From Metallumcola ferriviriculae (GTDB taxonomy: Bacteria; Bacillota; JADQBR01): a stretch of DNA of 64,000 bases. Of this stretch, positions 1 to 9,351 are shown one piece after another; the first letter of the stretch is position 1; every line of letters begins with the position of its first letter. Location: the NCBI RefSeq assembly GCF_035573695.1, contig NZ_CP121694.1:2766501-2830500 (forward strand). The letters run 5' to 3'. A program made the translations under genes and the position numbers. The notes beneath the pieces were generated by a model that saw only the letters and a program-made list of their open reading frames with translations, was not told the origin of the DNA and did not search any database.

Positions 1-227
1 TTTGCCCCGAATACATCGCCAATCTTGCCGGCAAAAGGCATCAAGACGGCATATGGAAGCGAGTAAGCATTATTTACCCAAGAGAGCCAGTTAATTTGAA
101 CACTATACTCCGTCATGATATCGGGCAGCATGATTTTTATGGAGGTATTGGCCCAAACGGTGATGAACATCCCTAGAAATAAAAAAATTACAGACGAGAT
201 GTCGATTTGCTTGACCTTTGCTTCCAT
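1..227 (-). CDS. MFS transporter, N-terminal part (runs off window start)
   Basis: About 75 codons of a minus-strand gene that continues beyond base 1. It starts at the ATG at 227-225, with a GGGGAGG box about 13 bases upstream. The readable N-terminus has a first hydrophobic helix (VIFLFLGMFITVWANTSIK), then LPDIMTEYSV, INWLSWVNNAYSLPYAVLMP and the loop AGKIGDVFGA. This is the TM1 to TM2-3 pattern of drug:H+ antiporters of the DHA2 (EmrB/QacA) type, including the G-[KR]-[IL]-[GS]-D loop motif. The substrate cannot be told. It is separated from the next gene by about 170 bases without recognisable signals. Confidence 0.7.
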   Translation of the reverse strand, partial: MEAKVKQIDISSVIFLFLGMFITVWANTSIKIMLPDIMTEYSVQINWLSWVNNAYSLPYAVLMPFAGKIGDVFGA

Positions 228-397
228 TAAACGAGGTTTCCTCCCCAAAATCGATGTAACGCAAATAATATGCAAGTATTGTTCCAAAGCAGTATTATGA
301 GATTTAAGGCGTTTAATGGTACCTTGCAAGATAATTCTATTGCAGAACTGCAACGGCGATGCAAATTTGCAAATGAAAGGCCACCCTTGCCTGCTTA

Positions 398-1237
398 CTA
401 GCTATAAAAGCCGCCGCCTGTTTTTTTGCCCAATTCGCCGGCCCGAACCTTTTTACGCAGTAACGGTGCAGGGCGATATTTGTCTTCACCGAATTCCTGA
501 TGCAGGGTTTCCATCACTGCCAGACAGACATCTAAACCTATCATATCTGCCAGTGCCAAAGGCCCAATGGGATGGTTAGCCCCAAGTTTCATCGCTTCAT
601 CAATTTCAGCCGCTGTGGAAACGCCTTCGCTCAGCATAAACACTGCTTCATTAATCAATGGTACCAACAGCCGGTTAACCACAAATCCCGGTGCTTCATT
701 AACTGTCACTGCCTTTTTGTTGATGCTATCCACAAAAGCGGTGACGGCTTGATAGGTTCCCTCAGAGGTCTTAGCCCCTTTGATGACTTCCACCAGCTGC
801 ATTACCGGCACAGGATTAAAGAAGTGCATACCGATAACTCTTGCGGCATTTTTAGTGGCCGCGGCCAACTGACTGATGCTTAGAGCAGAGGTATTAGAAG
901 CTAGGATACAGCTGTCCGGCACGATACCGTCAAGCTCGCCGAACACCTTGCTTTTGATGGACATATTCTCTACAATCGCTTCAATAACCAGGTCTGCATC
1001 AGCTGCATCTTGTAATTCCGTACTTCCTTTAATTCTCCCCGTAATTTCATCTTTTTGCTCGGGGGTGAGTTTACCCTTTTTTACTGCTCTGGCCAGGTTT
1101 TTATCAATTCTACCTAAACCGCCGTCTACAAATTCCTGAGAAATATCCCTAAGGACAACCTCATTTCCAGCAGCAGCAACCACTTGGGCGATACCGGAAC
1201 CCATTGTACCAGCCCCTAAAACCATTACTTTTTTCAT
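398..1237 (-). CDS. hbd: 3-hydroxybutyryl-CoA dehydrogenase
   Basis: NAD(P)-dependent oxidation/reduction between 3-hydroxyacyl-CoA and acetoacetyl-CoA, in the cytoplasm. The 279-residue protein has the usual length of the Hbd/PaaH family. It opens with a Rossmann loop ([10 protein letters not shown], residues 6-15), has the catalytic His in [10 protein letters not shown] (about residue 138), and ends with the dimerisation domain ([12 protein letters not shown], then [16 protein letters not shown]). The ATG at 1237 is preferred over an in-frame GTG nine bases upstream because AGGTAGG sits 8 bases before the ATG. It stands alone here, but acts one step below crotonyl-CoA, the product of the dehydratase at 2363-3808 and of the decarboxylase at 29.5-34.1 kb. 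Confidence 0.95.
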   Translation of the reverse strand: MKKVMVLGAGTMGSGIAQVVAAAGNEVVLRDISQEFVDGGLGRIDKNLARAVKKGKLTPEQKDEITGRIKGSTELQDAADADLVIEAIVENMSIKSKVFGELDGIVPDSCILASNTSALSISQLAAATKNAARVIGMHFFNPVPVMQLVEVIKGAKTSEGTYQAVTAFVDSINKKAVTVNEAPGFVVNRLLVPLINEAVFMLSEGVSTAAEIDEAMKLGANHPIGPLALADMIGLDVCLAVMETLHQEFGEDKYRPAPLLRKKVRAGELGKKTGGGFYS

Positions 1238-1526
1238 TATAGACACCTACCTTTTAGTATTATAATAATTCCCTAAGCCTGCCGTTACAGCAGTGTATAG
1301 CAACAGCGTATAGGGAAAAGTTCAACACCTATATCATTTCCTTTTAATTGGTTGATGCTTCCAGACCTTCCTCTTTGTTTATCACCTATTTGCGGGCTGC
1401 CAGCTTCTAGGGAATATAAGAATTTGCTTGCAGTGGGGCAAGCTCTTTGACCCTTTTGCTGCTAATTCCCGAGGTGGTCATTTGCCCGTTTGTAACACGC
1501 CAGCAAGTTATTTTTCTCACTACAGG

Positions 1527-1814
1527 TTAGTCTCCCAGCCTGTTGGTCAATTGCTGCTTGAGGTCTTGATATGAAAGTTTGGTTCTATTGAGGGTATGTC
1601 CTGCCACACTAATTACGGGCACATCTTTAATTTCTGGTCTAGTGGCACAGTCCGTTTCGCAGCCCCCTAAAATGATTAAACAGGAGATATTGGAATAATC
1701 ACCGGTAATAAACCGATAACAGGGAAACTTTTCTTTTAAGAAATTAAATAAATCCATTGAGTCTAATTCCGGATTACAATTTCCGCAGAATTTTACCCCA
1801 ATTGCCTTACTCAT
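1527..1814 (-). CDS. small four-cysteine protein (CGNCNP motif)
   Basis: A 95-residue protein starting at the ATG 1814-1812, with a GGGGG box 7 bases upstream. The frame stays open further upstream, but that part has no ribosome binding site and overlaps a repeat. It starts MSKAIGVKFCGNCNPELD, has LIILGGCETDCATRPE in the middle and then a conserved-looking VPVISVAGHTLN segment. The spacing C-x2-C near the N-terminus and C-x3-C centrally suggests a metal or iron-sulfur site, possibly a thioredoxin-like ferredoxin fold. Small CGxCNP proteins are known to me from anaerobic Firmicutes, but I cannot name a function. It lies between hbd and the 4-hydroxybutyryl-CoA dehydratase on the same strand. 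Confidence 0.75.
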   Translation of the reverse strand: MSKAIGVKFCGNCNPELDSMDLFNFLKEKFPCYRFITGDYSNISCLIILGGCETDCATRPEIKDVPVISVAGHTLNRTKLSYQDLKQQLTNRLGD

Positions 1815-1939
1815 CCGAAAACCCCCTATGCATCTCCACATGTATATAGATAAGCAAATTATGTACCAATGGTGGAAATGCCTTGGCAACAAGAAAAAGC
1901 CGTTTTTGGCAAGCGGCTCTCGATGCACTTTCGCATCAC

Positions 1940-1984
1940 AATAACTTGACAAAATGGTGTCAGGCACCTTTTTGTCAAGTTATT
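1940..1984 (+). repeat. REP-like 45-bp palindrome, copy 1
   Basis: Member of the dispersed family: arms AATAACTTGACAAAA(T/A)GGTG and the reverse complement around a five-base centre, with one mismatch near the middle of the stem. This copy is in the ATGGTGTCAGGCACC orientation. It sits in non-coding DNA upstream of the small Cys protein. Confidence 0.9.
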
Positions 1985-2362
1985 GGAACTCTGTGACTCT
2001 GACTTTTGAAATTGGTTCTGTGACTGTGTTACTCTATAACTCTGCTTTGATTCTGTGACTCTAATTTATGAAACTTTGTTTTGTGAGTCTGACTTTGTTC
2101 AACTGGCTCTTTGACAATGACTTTGATTGTGAAGCTGGCTCTGTGGCTATGTGATAGTCTATGACTCCATTGGATTTATTCATACTTTGGTTTCGTCTCA
2201 TTTTCCAGCCTTACTCGGGTTTTTGGCTTTCTGAGCAATTAGCGCTGCCACAGGCAAAGAATTAATTCTTTCCTTACCTTAGGCTTCCCTTGTCGTTGGC
2301 GCGGCCCTTTCTTGTCGTAAACCCAATTCTTTATCTTCTTAGCGCGGTTTTTTTACGGCATT
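1985..2362. repeat. degenerate TCTGTGACTCTGA-type repeats; otherwise empty intergenic DNA
   Basis: Between the palindrome and the end of the dehydratase gene there is no coding frame I can support. From about 1988 to 2170 the sequence is made of imperfect copies of a T/G-rich unit close to TTCTGTGACTCTGACTT (clear at about 1988, 2018, 2050, 2085 and 2133), decaying in both directions. The remainder, to 2362, is pyrimidine-rich and featureless. Confidence 0.55.
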
Positions 2363-3808
2363 TTATTTTTTATCAATTCCGGCTAACTTTCTGGCTAAAG
2401 CGGTCTTATGCTGCAAATTGCCTTGGCGGAGAATCATTACTCGCTGAGCCTGGGGTGAGCCCGCACCGTGCATACTCTCTGCCAGAGCTGTGCCGCCGGT
2501 CATATTCTCCACCAACCGAGCCATTCGCACTCTTTCTTCAGTAGTGTATTTGCAAGAGCCCCGGAAATACTTCTCCAAATATGCTGCGGTATCTTCATTA
2601 TTGAAATCCCGCTCCGATGGCAGGGTACCGATAAATCCGCCGGCGACATCATGGGACAGACGGCAGATTTCATAGATGAGCCGGGTAACATTTTGTTTGA
2701 CTACATTGGCCAGCAGTGGGTTAACCAGGTAACCGCCCGACGCGGTCTTATGCCCGTCGGCAGAACAGGCGATAGAGCCGCCGTAAAGGGTCTCGGTAAG
2801 ATGGATCATTTCGGTAATCTTATCCTTAACATGGGATGCCTTGGCAACGCCGTTATATTCGGCCATTTGCGCAGTGGCACCGGTGATAACGTCACTGACG
2901 CCTCCCTTACAGCCACCGTAATTCTGGCGGTGGTAGCATGCAAACCTTTCTACCATCATACCGGCAAACTGGGCCTCACCGCACATGAATACTCTCTCCC
3001 AGGGCACAAAGACGTTATCCAGAATAGTCAGTGATTCACCGCCGACAATGCCGTACTGAATATTCCCCTGGTCGATAACTCCTTCTAAACGCCGACTGTC
3101 GTTGGTCTGGCGGCCAAAAATATGCACAACTCCCTCGGCATCCACGGGAATGGCACAGGCAATGGCGTAATCCTTATCTTCCTCACCTAATGCCACGGTG
3201 GGCATAATCAGCATTTCATGGGAATTAACCATGCCCGTCTGGTGGGCTTTGGCACCGCGAAGCACCACTCCCTTTTCATTTCGCTCCACCACGTGCACAT
3301 ATTGGTCAGGGTCTTCTTGCTGGTGGGGTTTCTTACCCCGGTCCCCCTTAGTGTCAGTCATGCTGCCTGCCACCATGTAGTCATTTTCCTGGATGTATTT
3401 TAAGTAGTCAGTAAAACGCTGATGATAATCGGTACCTAACTCCTGGTCCATCTCATAGGTTGTCGAATAGACGGCATTAATCCCATCAAAGCCGACGCAC
3501 CGCTGAAAGCAGCTCCCTGTCTGCTGAGCAATCATCCTCAGCATCTTCACTTTTTTAATTAAATCATCGGTGCTTTGGTGGATATGGGTAAAACGGTTAA
3601 TCTTTTTCCCGGTAAGATGGGACGTGGTGGTCATCAAGTCCTCGTAGTCCGGCCGATGGGCCAGTTCGTACGTCAATGATGCGGCATTGACGTGAGGTGC
3701 CAAATGTACAGACTCTGTCACGTCGTCAATTTTCTCCCCGTAAGCATATACCGTCGGATTCAACCTCTTCAAACTTTCAATATACTCTATTCCCGTTTTC
3801 AAATCCAT
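2363..3808 (-). CDS. abfD: 4-hydroxybutyryl-CoA dehydratase
   Basis: Radical-type [4Fe-4S]/FAD enzyme that dehydrates 4-hydroxybutyryl-CoA and isomerises vinylacetyl-CoA to crotonyl-CoA. The 481-residue product belongs to the HpaB (4-hydroxyphenylacetate 3-hydroxylase) superfamily but carries the dehydratase-specific cluster ligands. These are Cys100 and Cys104 in SCFQRCVG, and His293 and Cys300 in CYHRQNYGGCKGGV, matching Cys99/103, His292 and Cys299 of the Clostridium aminobutyricum enzyme. HIHQSTDDLIKKVKM, GAKAHQTG and SMHGAGSPQAQR are also typical. The start is the ATG 3808-3806 after AGAGGGG; the open frame upstream lacks any signal. A -24/-12 promoter ends about 30 bases upstream. Confidence 0.95.
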   Translation of the reverse strand: MDLKTGIEYIESLKRLNPTVYAYGEKIDDVTESVHLAPHVNAASLTYELAHRPDYEDLMTTTSHLTGKKINRFTHIHQSTDDLIKKVKMLRMIAQQTGSCFQRCVGFDGINAVYSTTYEMDQELGTDYHQRFTDYLKYIQENDYMVAGSMTDTKGDRGKKPHQQEDPDQYVHVVERNEKGVVLRGAKAHQTGMVNSHEMLIMPTVALGEEDKDYAIACAIPVDAEGVVHIFGRQTNDSRRLEGVIDQGNIQYGIVGGESLTILDNVFVPWERVFMCGEAQFAGMMVERFACYHRQNYGGCKGGVSDVITGATAQMAEYNGVAKASHVKDKITEMIHLTETLYGGSIACSADGHKTASGGYLVNPLLANVVKQNVTRLIYEICRLSHDVAGGFIGTLPSERDFNNEDTAAYLEKYFRGSCKYTTEERVRMARLVENMTGGTALAESMHGAGSPQAQRVMILRQGNLQHKTALARKLAGIDKK

Positions 3809-3837
3809 CACCCCTCTGGTAGTTTCATTAACTATTA

Positions 3838-3853
3838 TGCAAATATTTAGCCA
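3838..3853 (-). promoter_or_regulatory. sigma-54 promoter of abfD
   Basis: On the minus strand the sequence reads TGGCTAAATATTTGCA. It has the invariant GG and GC pairs ten bases apart and a good -12 TTGCA, but TA instead of AC after the -24 GGC. Predicted transcription would start near 3826, leaving a leader of about 18 bases that contains the abfD ribosome binding site. Confidence 0.65.
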
Positions 3854-3975
3854 ACTAGTACAACCCCCGTAACGGTGGGGTTTTGCAGTCCGCTCGTTAC
3901 CGGAAGGGCCAGTTTCGGTGTAAATATGCACCATAATGATTCCCTGAGGGCTACCAGCATAATCTTATTCATTTT

Positions 3976-5826
3976 TTATTTAACCCTGGAGTTGGAAACA
4001 TAAACATTCATTTCCCTGTAGTTATATTTTTTACGAAATTCACCAACTTTTACCTCCACCCCAGACCAAACTTTACCAATCTTCACAGTGCCTTTGGCGG
4101 TGGTGTCAATTTTTGTTACAACACCTACTGTATTTCCTGCCTCACTAATTTCCACATTTCCATTACCAATGACTCTCCCACCTTTAAGCGCTGCTCTGGC
4201 ACCTTTTATCACTATATCTTCTCCAGCTCTCAAATTCGACTGAAAACTGCCCTCTCCACCAATGATTATACTGGCACTGGCCACAAGCCCCGAGGTCTGG
4301 ACGTAATTTGCATAAATACTGGCCCGCTTATTTGCCAGACTCTCCAATAAATATAGAGACTCCATAACCTTTTTATCTAATTTTAATAATGCATCCATAT
4401 TTGGTACTTTGGTTAAAGGGCCGTTCCCATAAAAAATATTAGCCAGTTCATCAATTAGATCAGGGATGGACTTGTCAAGCATGTCATATTTTTCCCTGCC
4501 CCCTTCAATATTTTTGGCAAAATTTACACATATTTTGGGCAGTTCGGGAAATTTTTTCTCCAGCAACAGCTTAACCGCATATCCAACGGGTAGTTTGCCC
4601 TGGACCATTTGACTCTCAAGCTGGTTGAGAGATCTTACTAAAATACGTAGTTGCCCATCAACATTCATCAAGTAGTGGGATATTTCTTTACACAATGCCG
4701 AAAGCCCCCCGGCGTAAAGCTTGCTGCCAATAACATTGCCGTGGACTCTTAAGTCACCCCCGGAATGTATTGAAGCATTGGCAACAAAACCATAAACGGT
4801 GACGTTACCGCTGGCTCGAACTATCATATAGTCCTCCACGTTTCCGGATATTTCCACGTCACCTTTGAATTCAATATCTCCGTTATCTGGAGTGACATTA
4901 CCTAGATGATTGTACACGGGAAACACGCTGAGATAACCTTCGGTCAGGTCGGGGCGTCCGGCGATAATCGCCATAGCTTTACTCCCGTCATCTATCAACT
5001 GTACTCCCTGGCGTACTTTAATTTCCACCCGCTTGGGCTGGGGTGCATCCTTGATTGCACCACTCAGGTCCATGCCCGGTTCCCCCACTACGGCCGCTCT
5101 CTTGATAGCCAATACTTCTCCCGGTTCCACACTGATCACTTCATTTATGAGCCGGTTGTTAACTGATTTATGTTTCTGCTGAAATGTATATTCCACCGTT
5201 TCATCTACAGGCAGCCGAGGCTTCAAGCCCTGGGCTATTTTCTCCCTTTTGAAGCTTTCACTCCGGGCTAACAGCACCTTTATCTTACATTTATCTATGT
5301 AGCAAATTACATTTTTATCCGCCAAGTCATTTAATATATCCTTTTCGTGAACCTTGAAAACCGGAAGGTCTTTAACAGTTTTTGCGGCTATCACCAGGTC
5401 TTTTTGGGCTTCGGAATCCATTACTTTATATTTCTTTCCCTTTTTATATGAAACACTTAAATAGGCGGTCATTAAATCATCCTCAACTTCGACAAGGTAA
5501 TCTGCTGCAGACTTTTCTTCGTCCGGGACCAAAACTACTGCATCCTTATTCGTCAGCACTGTTGTGTCGAAAATTTCTTCTTCGTTAATAAAAACCTTGA
5601 CATCATTTCCCGGTGTAATGGTCGGGTATTTGCCAGATCCCTTTGGCATTACCATTTCAACCTTTCCGTCTCTTACCGCTATGATACCATCCACATTAGA
5701 TAAATTATCATCGCTGATATTTGTGTCACTCTCCGCACCACCGGTTTTAGCCGATGTGCCTTTAGAAAAACCTGGGGTTTCTGAGCCTAATTCGTAAAAT
5801 TTATTTCTTGCCAAGTTGTCCACCAT
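3976..5826 (-). CDS. FapA/DUF342 family protein
   Basis: 616 residues. The N-terminal ~240 residues resemble the FapA N-terminal domain. They are followed by the family hallmark stretch: VEPGEVLAIKRAAVVGEPGMD, GRPDLTEGYLSVFPVYN, and a beta-helix of repeated short units (GDIEFKGDVEISGNV, VRASGNVTVYGFVANASIHS, GGDLRVHGNVIGS). A helical insert of about 120 residues separates this from a second run of beta-helix repeats (IIIGGEGSFQSNLRAGEDI and IGNGNVEISEAG). DUF342 proteins are cytoplasmic and have been linked to flagellar assembly/localisation and polymer-forming scaffolds; no flagellar gene is visible here. GAGGGGGG lies 4 bases before the ATG. Adjacent genes are a sporulation phosphatase and an HD-GYP protein. 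Confidence 0.85.
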   Translation of the reverse strand: MVDNLARNKFYELGSETPGFSKGTSAKTGGAESDTNISDDNLSNVDGIIAVRDGKVEMVMPKGSGKYPTITPGNDVKVFINEEEIFDTTVLTNKDAVVLVPDEEKSAADYLVEVEDDLMTAYLSVSYKKGKKYKVMDSEAQKDLVIAAKTVKDLPVFKVHEKDILNDLADKNVICYIDKCKIKVLLARSESFKREKIAQGLKPRLPVDETVEYTFQQKHKSVNNRLINEVISVEPGEVLAIKRAAVVGEPGMDLSGAIKDAPQPKRVEIKVRQGVQLIDDGSKAMAIIAGRPDLTEGYLSVFPVYNHLGNVTPDNGDIEFKGDVEISGNVEDYMIVRASGNVTVYGFVANASIHSGGDLRVHGNVIGSKLYAGGLSALCKEISHYLMNVDGQLRILVRSLNQLESQMVQGKLPVGYAVKLLLEKKFPELPKICVNFAKNIEGGREKYDMLDKSIPDLIDELANIFYGNGPLTKVPNMDALLKLDKKVMESLYLLESLANKRASIYANYVQTSGLVASASIIIGGEGSFQSNLRAGEDIVIKGARAALKGGRVIGNGNVEISEAGNTVGVVTKIDTTAKGTVKIGKVWSGVEVKVGEFRKKYNYREMNVYVSNSRVK

Positions 5827-5982
5827 AAAACCCCCCTCGTAGGTAAAATTATCTGTTTGATATTATTCTATAGTTACCAACAATTTTTTCAGCATGTGCC
5901 CTATAAATTCAGATTATCTTGACATTTCGTCTAAGCAGCTGAGCCTGCTATCATTATTTACTCGGAAAAGGATATTATTTTT

Positions 5983-6144
5983 TTAATCCGGTTCATTGAT
6001 ATCGTTTATTTCAATCATCTTATCTACAACAAGTTTATCCAGTTTTTGGCTCAGTTCCAACACTTCCCGCGAATCAACCCGGTTACCCTTTTTAGCTATT
6101 AGTTCTACCAATTTGTCTAATATTTCTTGAGCATTTTCCTTCAT
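5983..6144 (-). CDS. Spo0E-like aspartyl-phosphate phosphatase
   Basis: A 53-residue protein: start MKENAQEILDKLVELIAK, then SREVLELSQKLDKLVVDKM and an acidic tail INDINEPD. The SQxLD core (LSQKLDKLV) preceded by a predicted helix is the signature of Spo0E/YnzD-type phosphatases, which dephosphorylate the response regulator Spo0A and delay sporulation. Length and two-helix design fit the family. GGAG lies 7 bases before the ATG at 6144. It supports a spore-forming host. It lies between FapA-like and HD-GYP genes, all on the minus strand. Confidence 0.8.
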   Translation of the reverse strand: MKENAQEILDKLVELIAKKGNRVDSREVLELSQKLDKLVVDKMIEINDINEPD

Positions 6145-6242
6145 ATCATTACTCCGTTGTAAAATAGATTTAAGACCAACTTATACTCGTTTTCAAGGTA
6201 ATAGTCCTAATTCCTAAACTTTACCCGACTCAGAAACTCGTA

Positions 6243-6902
6243 CTATAGCCAATCAATAGGACTGATCCGCTTGGACAAAGGTTCCGCCATTACGCTATTT
6301 TTGATTTCTTGATAATTGTCTAAAAATACTGCCACAATTTGGGGGCTTAATTGGCTTCCGGAACACTCTTTTATTTCTTCTAGCACCTCTGAATGAACTC
6401 GGGCAATGCGGTAAGGCCGGTTGGACACCATGGCATCATAAGCATCGGCCACCGCCAAAACTGCTGCACCCCGGGGAATCTGTGCTCCCTTGAGTTTGCC
6501 CGGATATCCGGTGCCATCCCATCGCTCATGATGATGTCTCACCATGGGTAAAACAGATGTAAAAAGACTACCTGTGGTTTGAAGCATACGGTATCCTATC
6601 TCCGAATGCATCTTAATGTCTTCAAATTCTGTTCGTGTCAGCTTTCCCGGCTTTTGCAGTATATGAGCAGGCACGGCAATTTTCCCAATGTCATGTAATA
6701 ACCCCGCTACATATACCAGTTCCGTTTCTTTCTTATTCATGCCTAGTTTTTTTGCTATCTCTTTGGCTAGCTTGGCAACATGTTGTGAATGATTACTTGT
6801 ATAAATGTCTTTTGTTTCAAGCAATGACGTAAGCAGCATAACAACAGTGTTTAGGCTTTCTTCAAATCTAGGGCTAGCTGTTTTTTCACAAATATTGTAC
6901 AC
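6243..6902 (-). CDS. HD-GYP domain protein (probable cyclic-di-GMP phosphodiesterase)
   Basis: 219 residues, almost entirely an HD-GYP domain. Visible motifs are HSQHVAKLAKEIA, the metal-binding GLLHDIGK, MHSEIGYRML, the HHHERWDGTGYPGKLKG block with the GYP signature, and VADAYDAMVSNRPYR. Such proteins hydrolyse cyclic-di-GMP to GMP or pGpG; there is no sensory domain on this one. The start is uncertain. The GTG at 6902 directly abuts GGGGAG, which is too close, whereas an in-frame ATT nine bases in has ideal spacing from the same box. Its upstream region carries TTACATG repeats. Confidence 0.88.
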   Translation of the reverse strand: MYNICEKTASPRFEESLNTVVMLLTSLLETKDIYTSNHSQHVAKLAKEIAKKLGMNKKETELVYVAGLLHDIGKIAVPAHILQKPGKLTRTEFEDIKMHSEIGYRMLQTTGSLFTSVLPMVRHHHERWDGTGYPGKLKGAQIPRGAAVLAVADAYDAMVSNRPYRIARVHSEVLEEIKECSGSQLSPQIVAVFLDNYQEIKNSVMAEPLSKRISPIDWL

Positions 6903-7233
6903 CTCCCCATCAAAAATAAAAGTTCGTCTTTTTCCTGTAAAAATCTATTTTTGGCTCATTTCCCCATTAATGTTACATGTTTTTACATGTATTTACATCA
7001 AACACGGGTATTATTTGTACCATCGACGTATTTTTCATACTGGAGTAGCATTGGTCACACTTTAAATGTGTTACGAAAAGTCCATGTAGCAGGAGCAAGA
7101 AGTTCAAGGCGAGTTTGCTTAATTTCTTAAATCCCTGTAAAACCTAGTATTAGGGCGATTAGTTTAATAAGCATACTTAAGATTTATGAATATAACTTTT
7201 TGCAGTAAAATCATTCTTCAACCTGAAATAGAG
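6903..7233. other. intergenic region with TTACATG repeats
   Basis: No gene seen. At about 6970-7000 the sequence TTACATG / TTACATG / TTACAT is repeated at 11-base steps (GTTACATGTTTTTACATG followed by TATTTACATC). That is one helical turn, just upstream of the HD-GYP gene, and resembles an operator cluster. The rest is featureless. Confidence 0.4.
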
Positions 7234-7273
7234 TAAAAAAAACTGCGTGACAGTTTATATCTGTCAACACAGC
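7234..7273 (-). terminator. rho-independent terminator after the GAF-HD-GYP-LuxR gene
   Basis: On the minus strand CTGTGTTGACAG and CTGTCACGCAG form a stem with a 7-base loop, followed directly by eight T residues. It begins 12 bases after the stop codon at 7285. Confidence 0.8.
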
Positions 7274-7284
7274 TTTCTCTTACA

Positions 7285-9351
7285 TTAAAACCAGCCTGAT
7301 TTTAAAGCATATACAGCAGCTTTTGTACGATCTTCAACCTCCAGTTTCTGCAATATTTTTGATACATGGCTTTTCACAGTTTGTTCAGTTATAAATAAGG
7401 CTTCGGCAATCTCCTTATTATTACTGCCATTAGCCAGCAACGTCAATACCTCCCGTTCCCTGACAGTGAGTTCTGTAAACTTGTCATTAAATACTTTAGG
7501 GTTAAATTGCCCACCGTCACTTTTCTGGAATTTTATAAACATCTCACCTCGTATAACCTGGTAAAATAATTTAACCAGCTTTGAATCATATTTGTCACCC
7601 GCTTCGGCAAGCAGATTTTGATAAGCTTCATGAGCTGTCATGGCTTTACGGTATATTCGCTGGGATATCATGGCTTCATAACTGTCAGCTATAGCAACAA
7701 TTTTAGCCGAAAGAGGAATTTTCTCGCCATCCAGACCATCAGGATAACCTGTACCATCCAATCTTTCATGATGGTACCGGATGACATCATATATATGGGG
7801 GATATCAAAGAGATTTTCTATAATCTCCGCACCCTTTACCGGGTGGGTATTTATTTGTTCCTTTTCCTTAGATGTAAGTTCTTTTGTTTTTAGCAATATC
7901 TTATCCGGTATTACAACTTTACCGATATCATGTAAAAACGCTGCACTGGTAATGTGTTCAGCCTCGTTCTTACTCAGACCGGCCTCCAGTGCCAGCTCAT
8001 AGGAATATCTACTCACCCGTTCCGAGTGACCAAATGTATATGGGTCTTTCATCTCTACAATTTTAGCCAAAGTTCTTAAAGCACCTTTAAACGTCTTCTC
8101 GTAGCGACTTCTATTCTCTTCAATACCAATAGCTAATGAAACAAAATTAGCAACAATTGCAAGCAGTTGAGCTTCTGTTTCCTCAAATGGTTTTTCTCTG
8201 TCAACTACTAAAAAACCTAAATTTTCACCGTTGCACGAATTTAAGGAGAACCGATAATACCGAGATAAATTACTGCCAACCTTTAATTCTTCCAGCGAAG
8301 CATTAGTCGTGAAGCGGGCTATCTTTAATTTGGTATCTTTATTATATACAGCCAACGCCTTTGGACTGAGTATGTTTACAGTTAAATCCATCAGTTGGTT
8401 AAGAACATCATCGGAATCCGACAAATAGGCTAATCCACTTAATTCGTTAATTATATCCAATTTTTCCAGCTGCTTCTCACACCTGTCCCACAGCGTGGTT
8501 TTTGCCTGCTGCAGGGCTAAATATTGACTGAAACCAGTAAGAATTCTTAAACACTGCTTTACCTGAATGTTGATATTTTGGTAGCATACGTATAATAACC
8601 CGTACGCTGTATCGTTATCAATTACAGGTATGCATAATACAATCTTGCCTATTTTTTTCGTATCCTTAAAGATTGAGTTTTTTAACCGTAAGTCATGTGT
8701 ATCGACTTTTATCGACTGTGCTTCCTTGCTGTACAAAACAAGGCTTTCCAAACTATTTTTTGCACTGACTTCTCGCAATTCTAATGTATTAATACCAATA
8801 TTTACGAAGGGTTTAAATATATCTTTATCTTTTACAGCAAATATTAGTGCATCACAGTTAATTAAACAAACTAAATCGCTCAGTAAGTCCTCCAGCATTT
8901 CTCGGGACAGGTTGCCTAATTTACCTACTTCCGCTATTATTTTGCTAAATGCCTCTTCCCTTTTTGCAGCAATGCTACTTGCGATTAGATCACTTAAATT
9001 TTCCCGTATTTCTTCAGAAACTTGCTGCAGCCCCTGGTAATCGTCGTCGGTAGTGTAACCATAAAATATACCAAAATATAAATTGTAAATATTAAGGGGT
9101 ACTATATACAAATTTAAACCTTTAAAACAAAAGAACGAATTCTCATAAACCGCGCCACTGTTTTTTGCGGGGCAGTCATAATCACAACCTTGACATACAT
9201 TTACACCATCTACGGTTAAACCAAGTTCCTTAAGCTGATTTTTTTCACAAAAGCTAAAGCTATAGTTTGAAATTCTATTAAATGTTGCTACGATATGTAT
9301 TATTTGGGACATAATAATTTCAAACATCACATTGGAATCAAGCAATAACAT
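7285..9351 (-). CDS. sensor protein: N-terminal Cys-rich domain, GAF, HD-GYP and LuxR-type HTH
   Basis: 688 residues in one polypeptide. Residues about 1-110 contain [23 protein letters not shown] and FFCFKG, a cysteine-rich sensory region reminiscent of PocR-type domains. Two GAF-like regions follow (about 130-260 and 290-410, ending [20 protein letters not shown]). Then comes a complete HD-GYP domain ([47 protein letters not shown]), and last a LuxR/NarL helix-turn-helix ([36 protein letters not shown]). It could sense a ligand or redox state, degrade cyclic-di-GMP and bind DNA. The ATG at 9351 follows GGGGTG closely; the exact start is uncertain. Read alone, with its own terminator. Confidence 0.85.
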   Translation of the reverse strand: MLLLDSNVMFEIIMSQIIHIVATFNRISNYSFSFCEKNQLKELGLTVDGVNVCQGCDYDCPAKNSGAVYENSFFCFKGLNLYIVPLNIYNLYFGIFYGYTTDDDYQGLQQVSEEIRENLSDLIASSIAAKREEAFSKIIAEVGKLGNLSREMLEDLLSDLVCLINCDALIFAVKDKDIFKPFVNIGINTLELREVSAKNSLESLVLYSKEAQSIKVDTHDLRLKNSIFKDTKKIGKIVLCIPVIDNDTAYGLLYVCYQNINIQVKQCLRILTGFSQYLALQQAKTTLWDRCEKQLEKLDIINELSGLAYLSDSDDVLNQLMDLTVNILSPKALAVYNKDTKLKIARFTTNASLEELKVGSNLSRYYRFSLNSCNGENLGFLVVDREKPFEETEAQLLAIVANFVSLAIGIEENRSRYEKTFKGALRTLAKIVEMKDPYTFGHSERVSRYSYELALEAGLSKNEAEHITSAAFLHDIGKVVIPDKILLKTKELTSKEKEQINTHPVKGAEIIENLFDIPHIYDVIRYHHERLDGTGYPDGLDGEKIPLSAKIVAIADSYEAMISQRIYRKAMTAHEAYQNLLAEAGDKYDSKLVKLFYQVIRGEMFIKFQKSDGGQFNPKVFNDKFTELTVREREVLTLLANGSNNKEIAEALFITEQTVKSHVSKILQKLEVEDRTKAAVYALKSGWF

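Noticed and set aside
1815-1967. N-terminal extension of the small Cys protein to 146 codons
   Set aside because: The extension overlaps the palindrome and lacks a ribosome binding site; the internal ATG at 1814 has one.
1940-1984. palindromes as rho-independent terminators
   Set aside because: The stem is strong but no T run follows within any copy; termination is possible but not supported by sequence alone.
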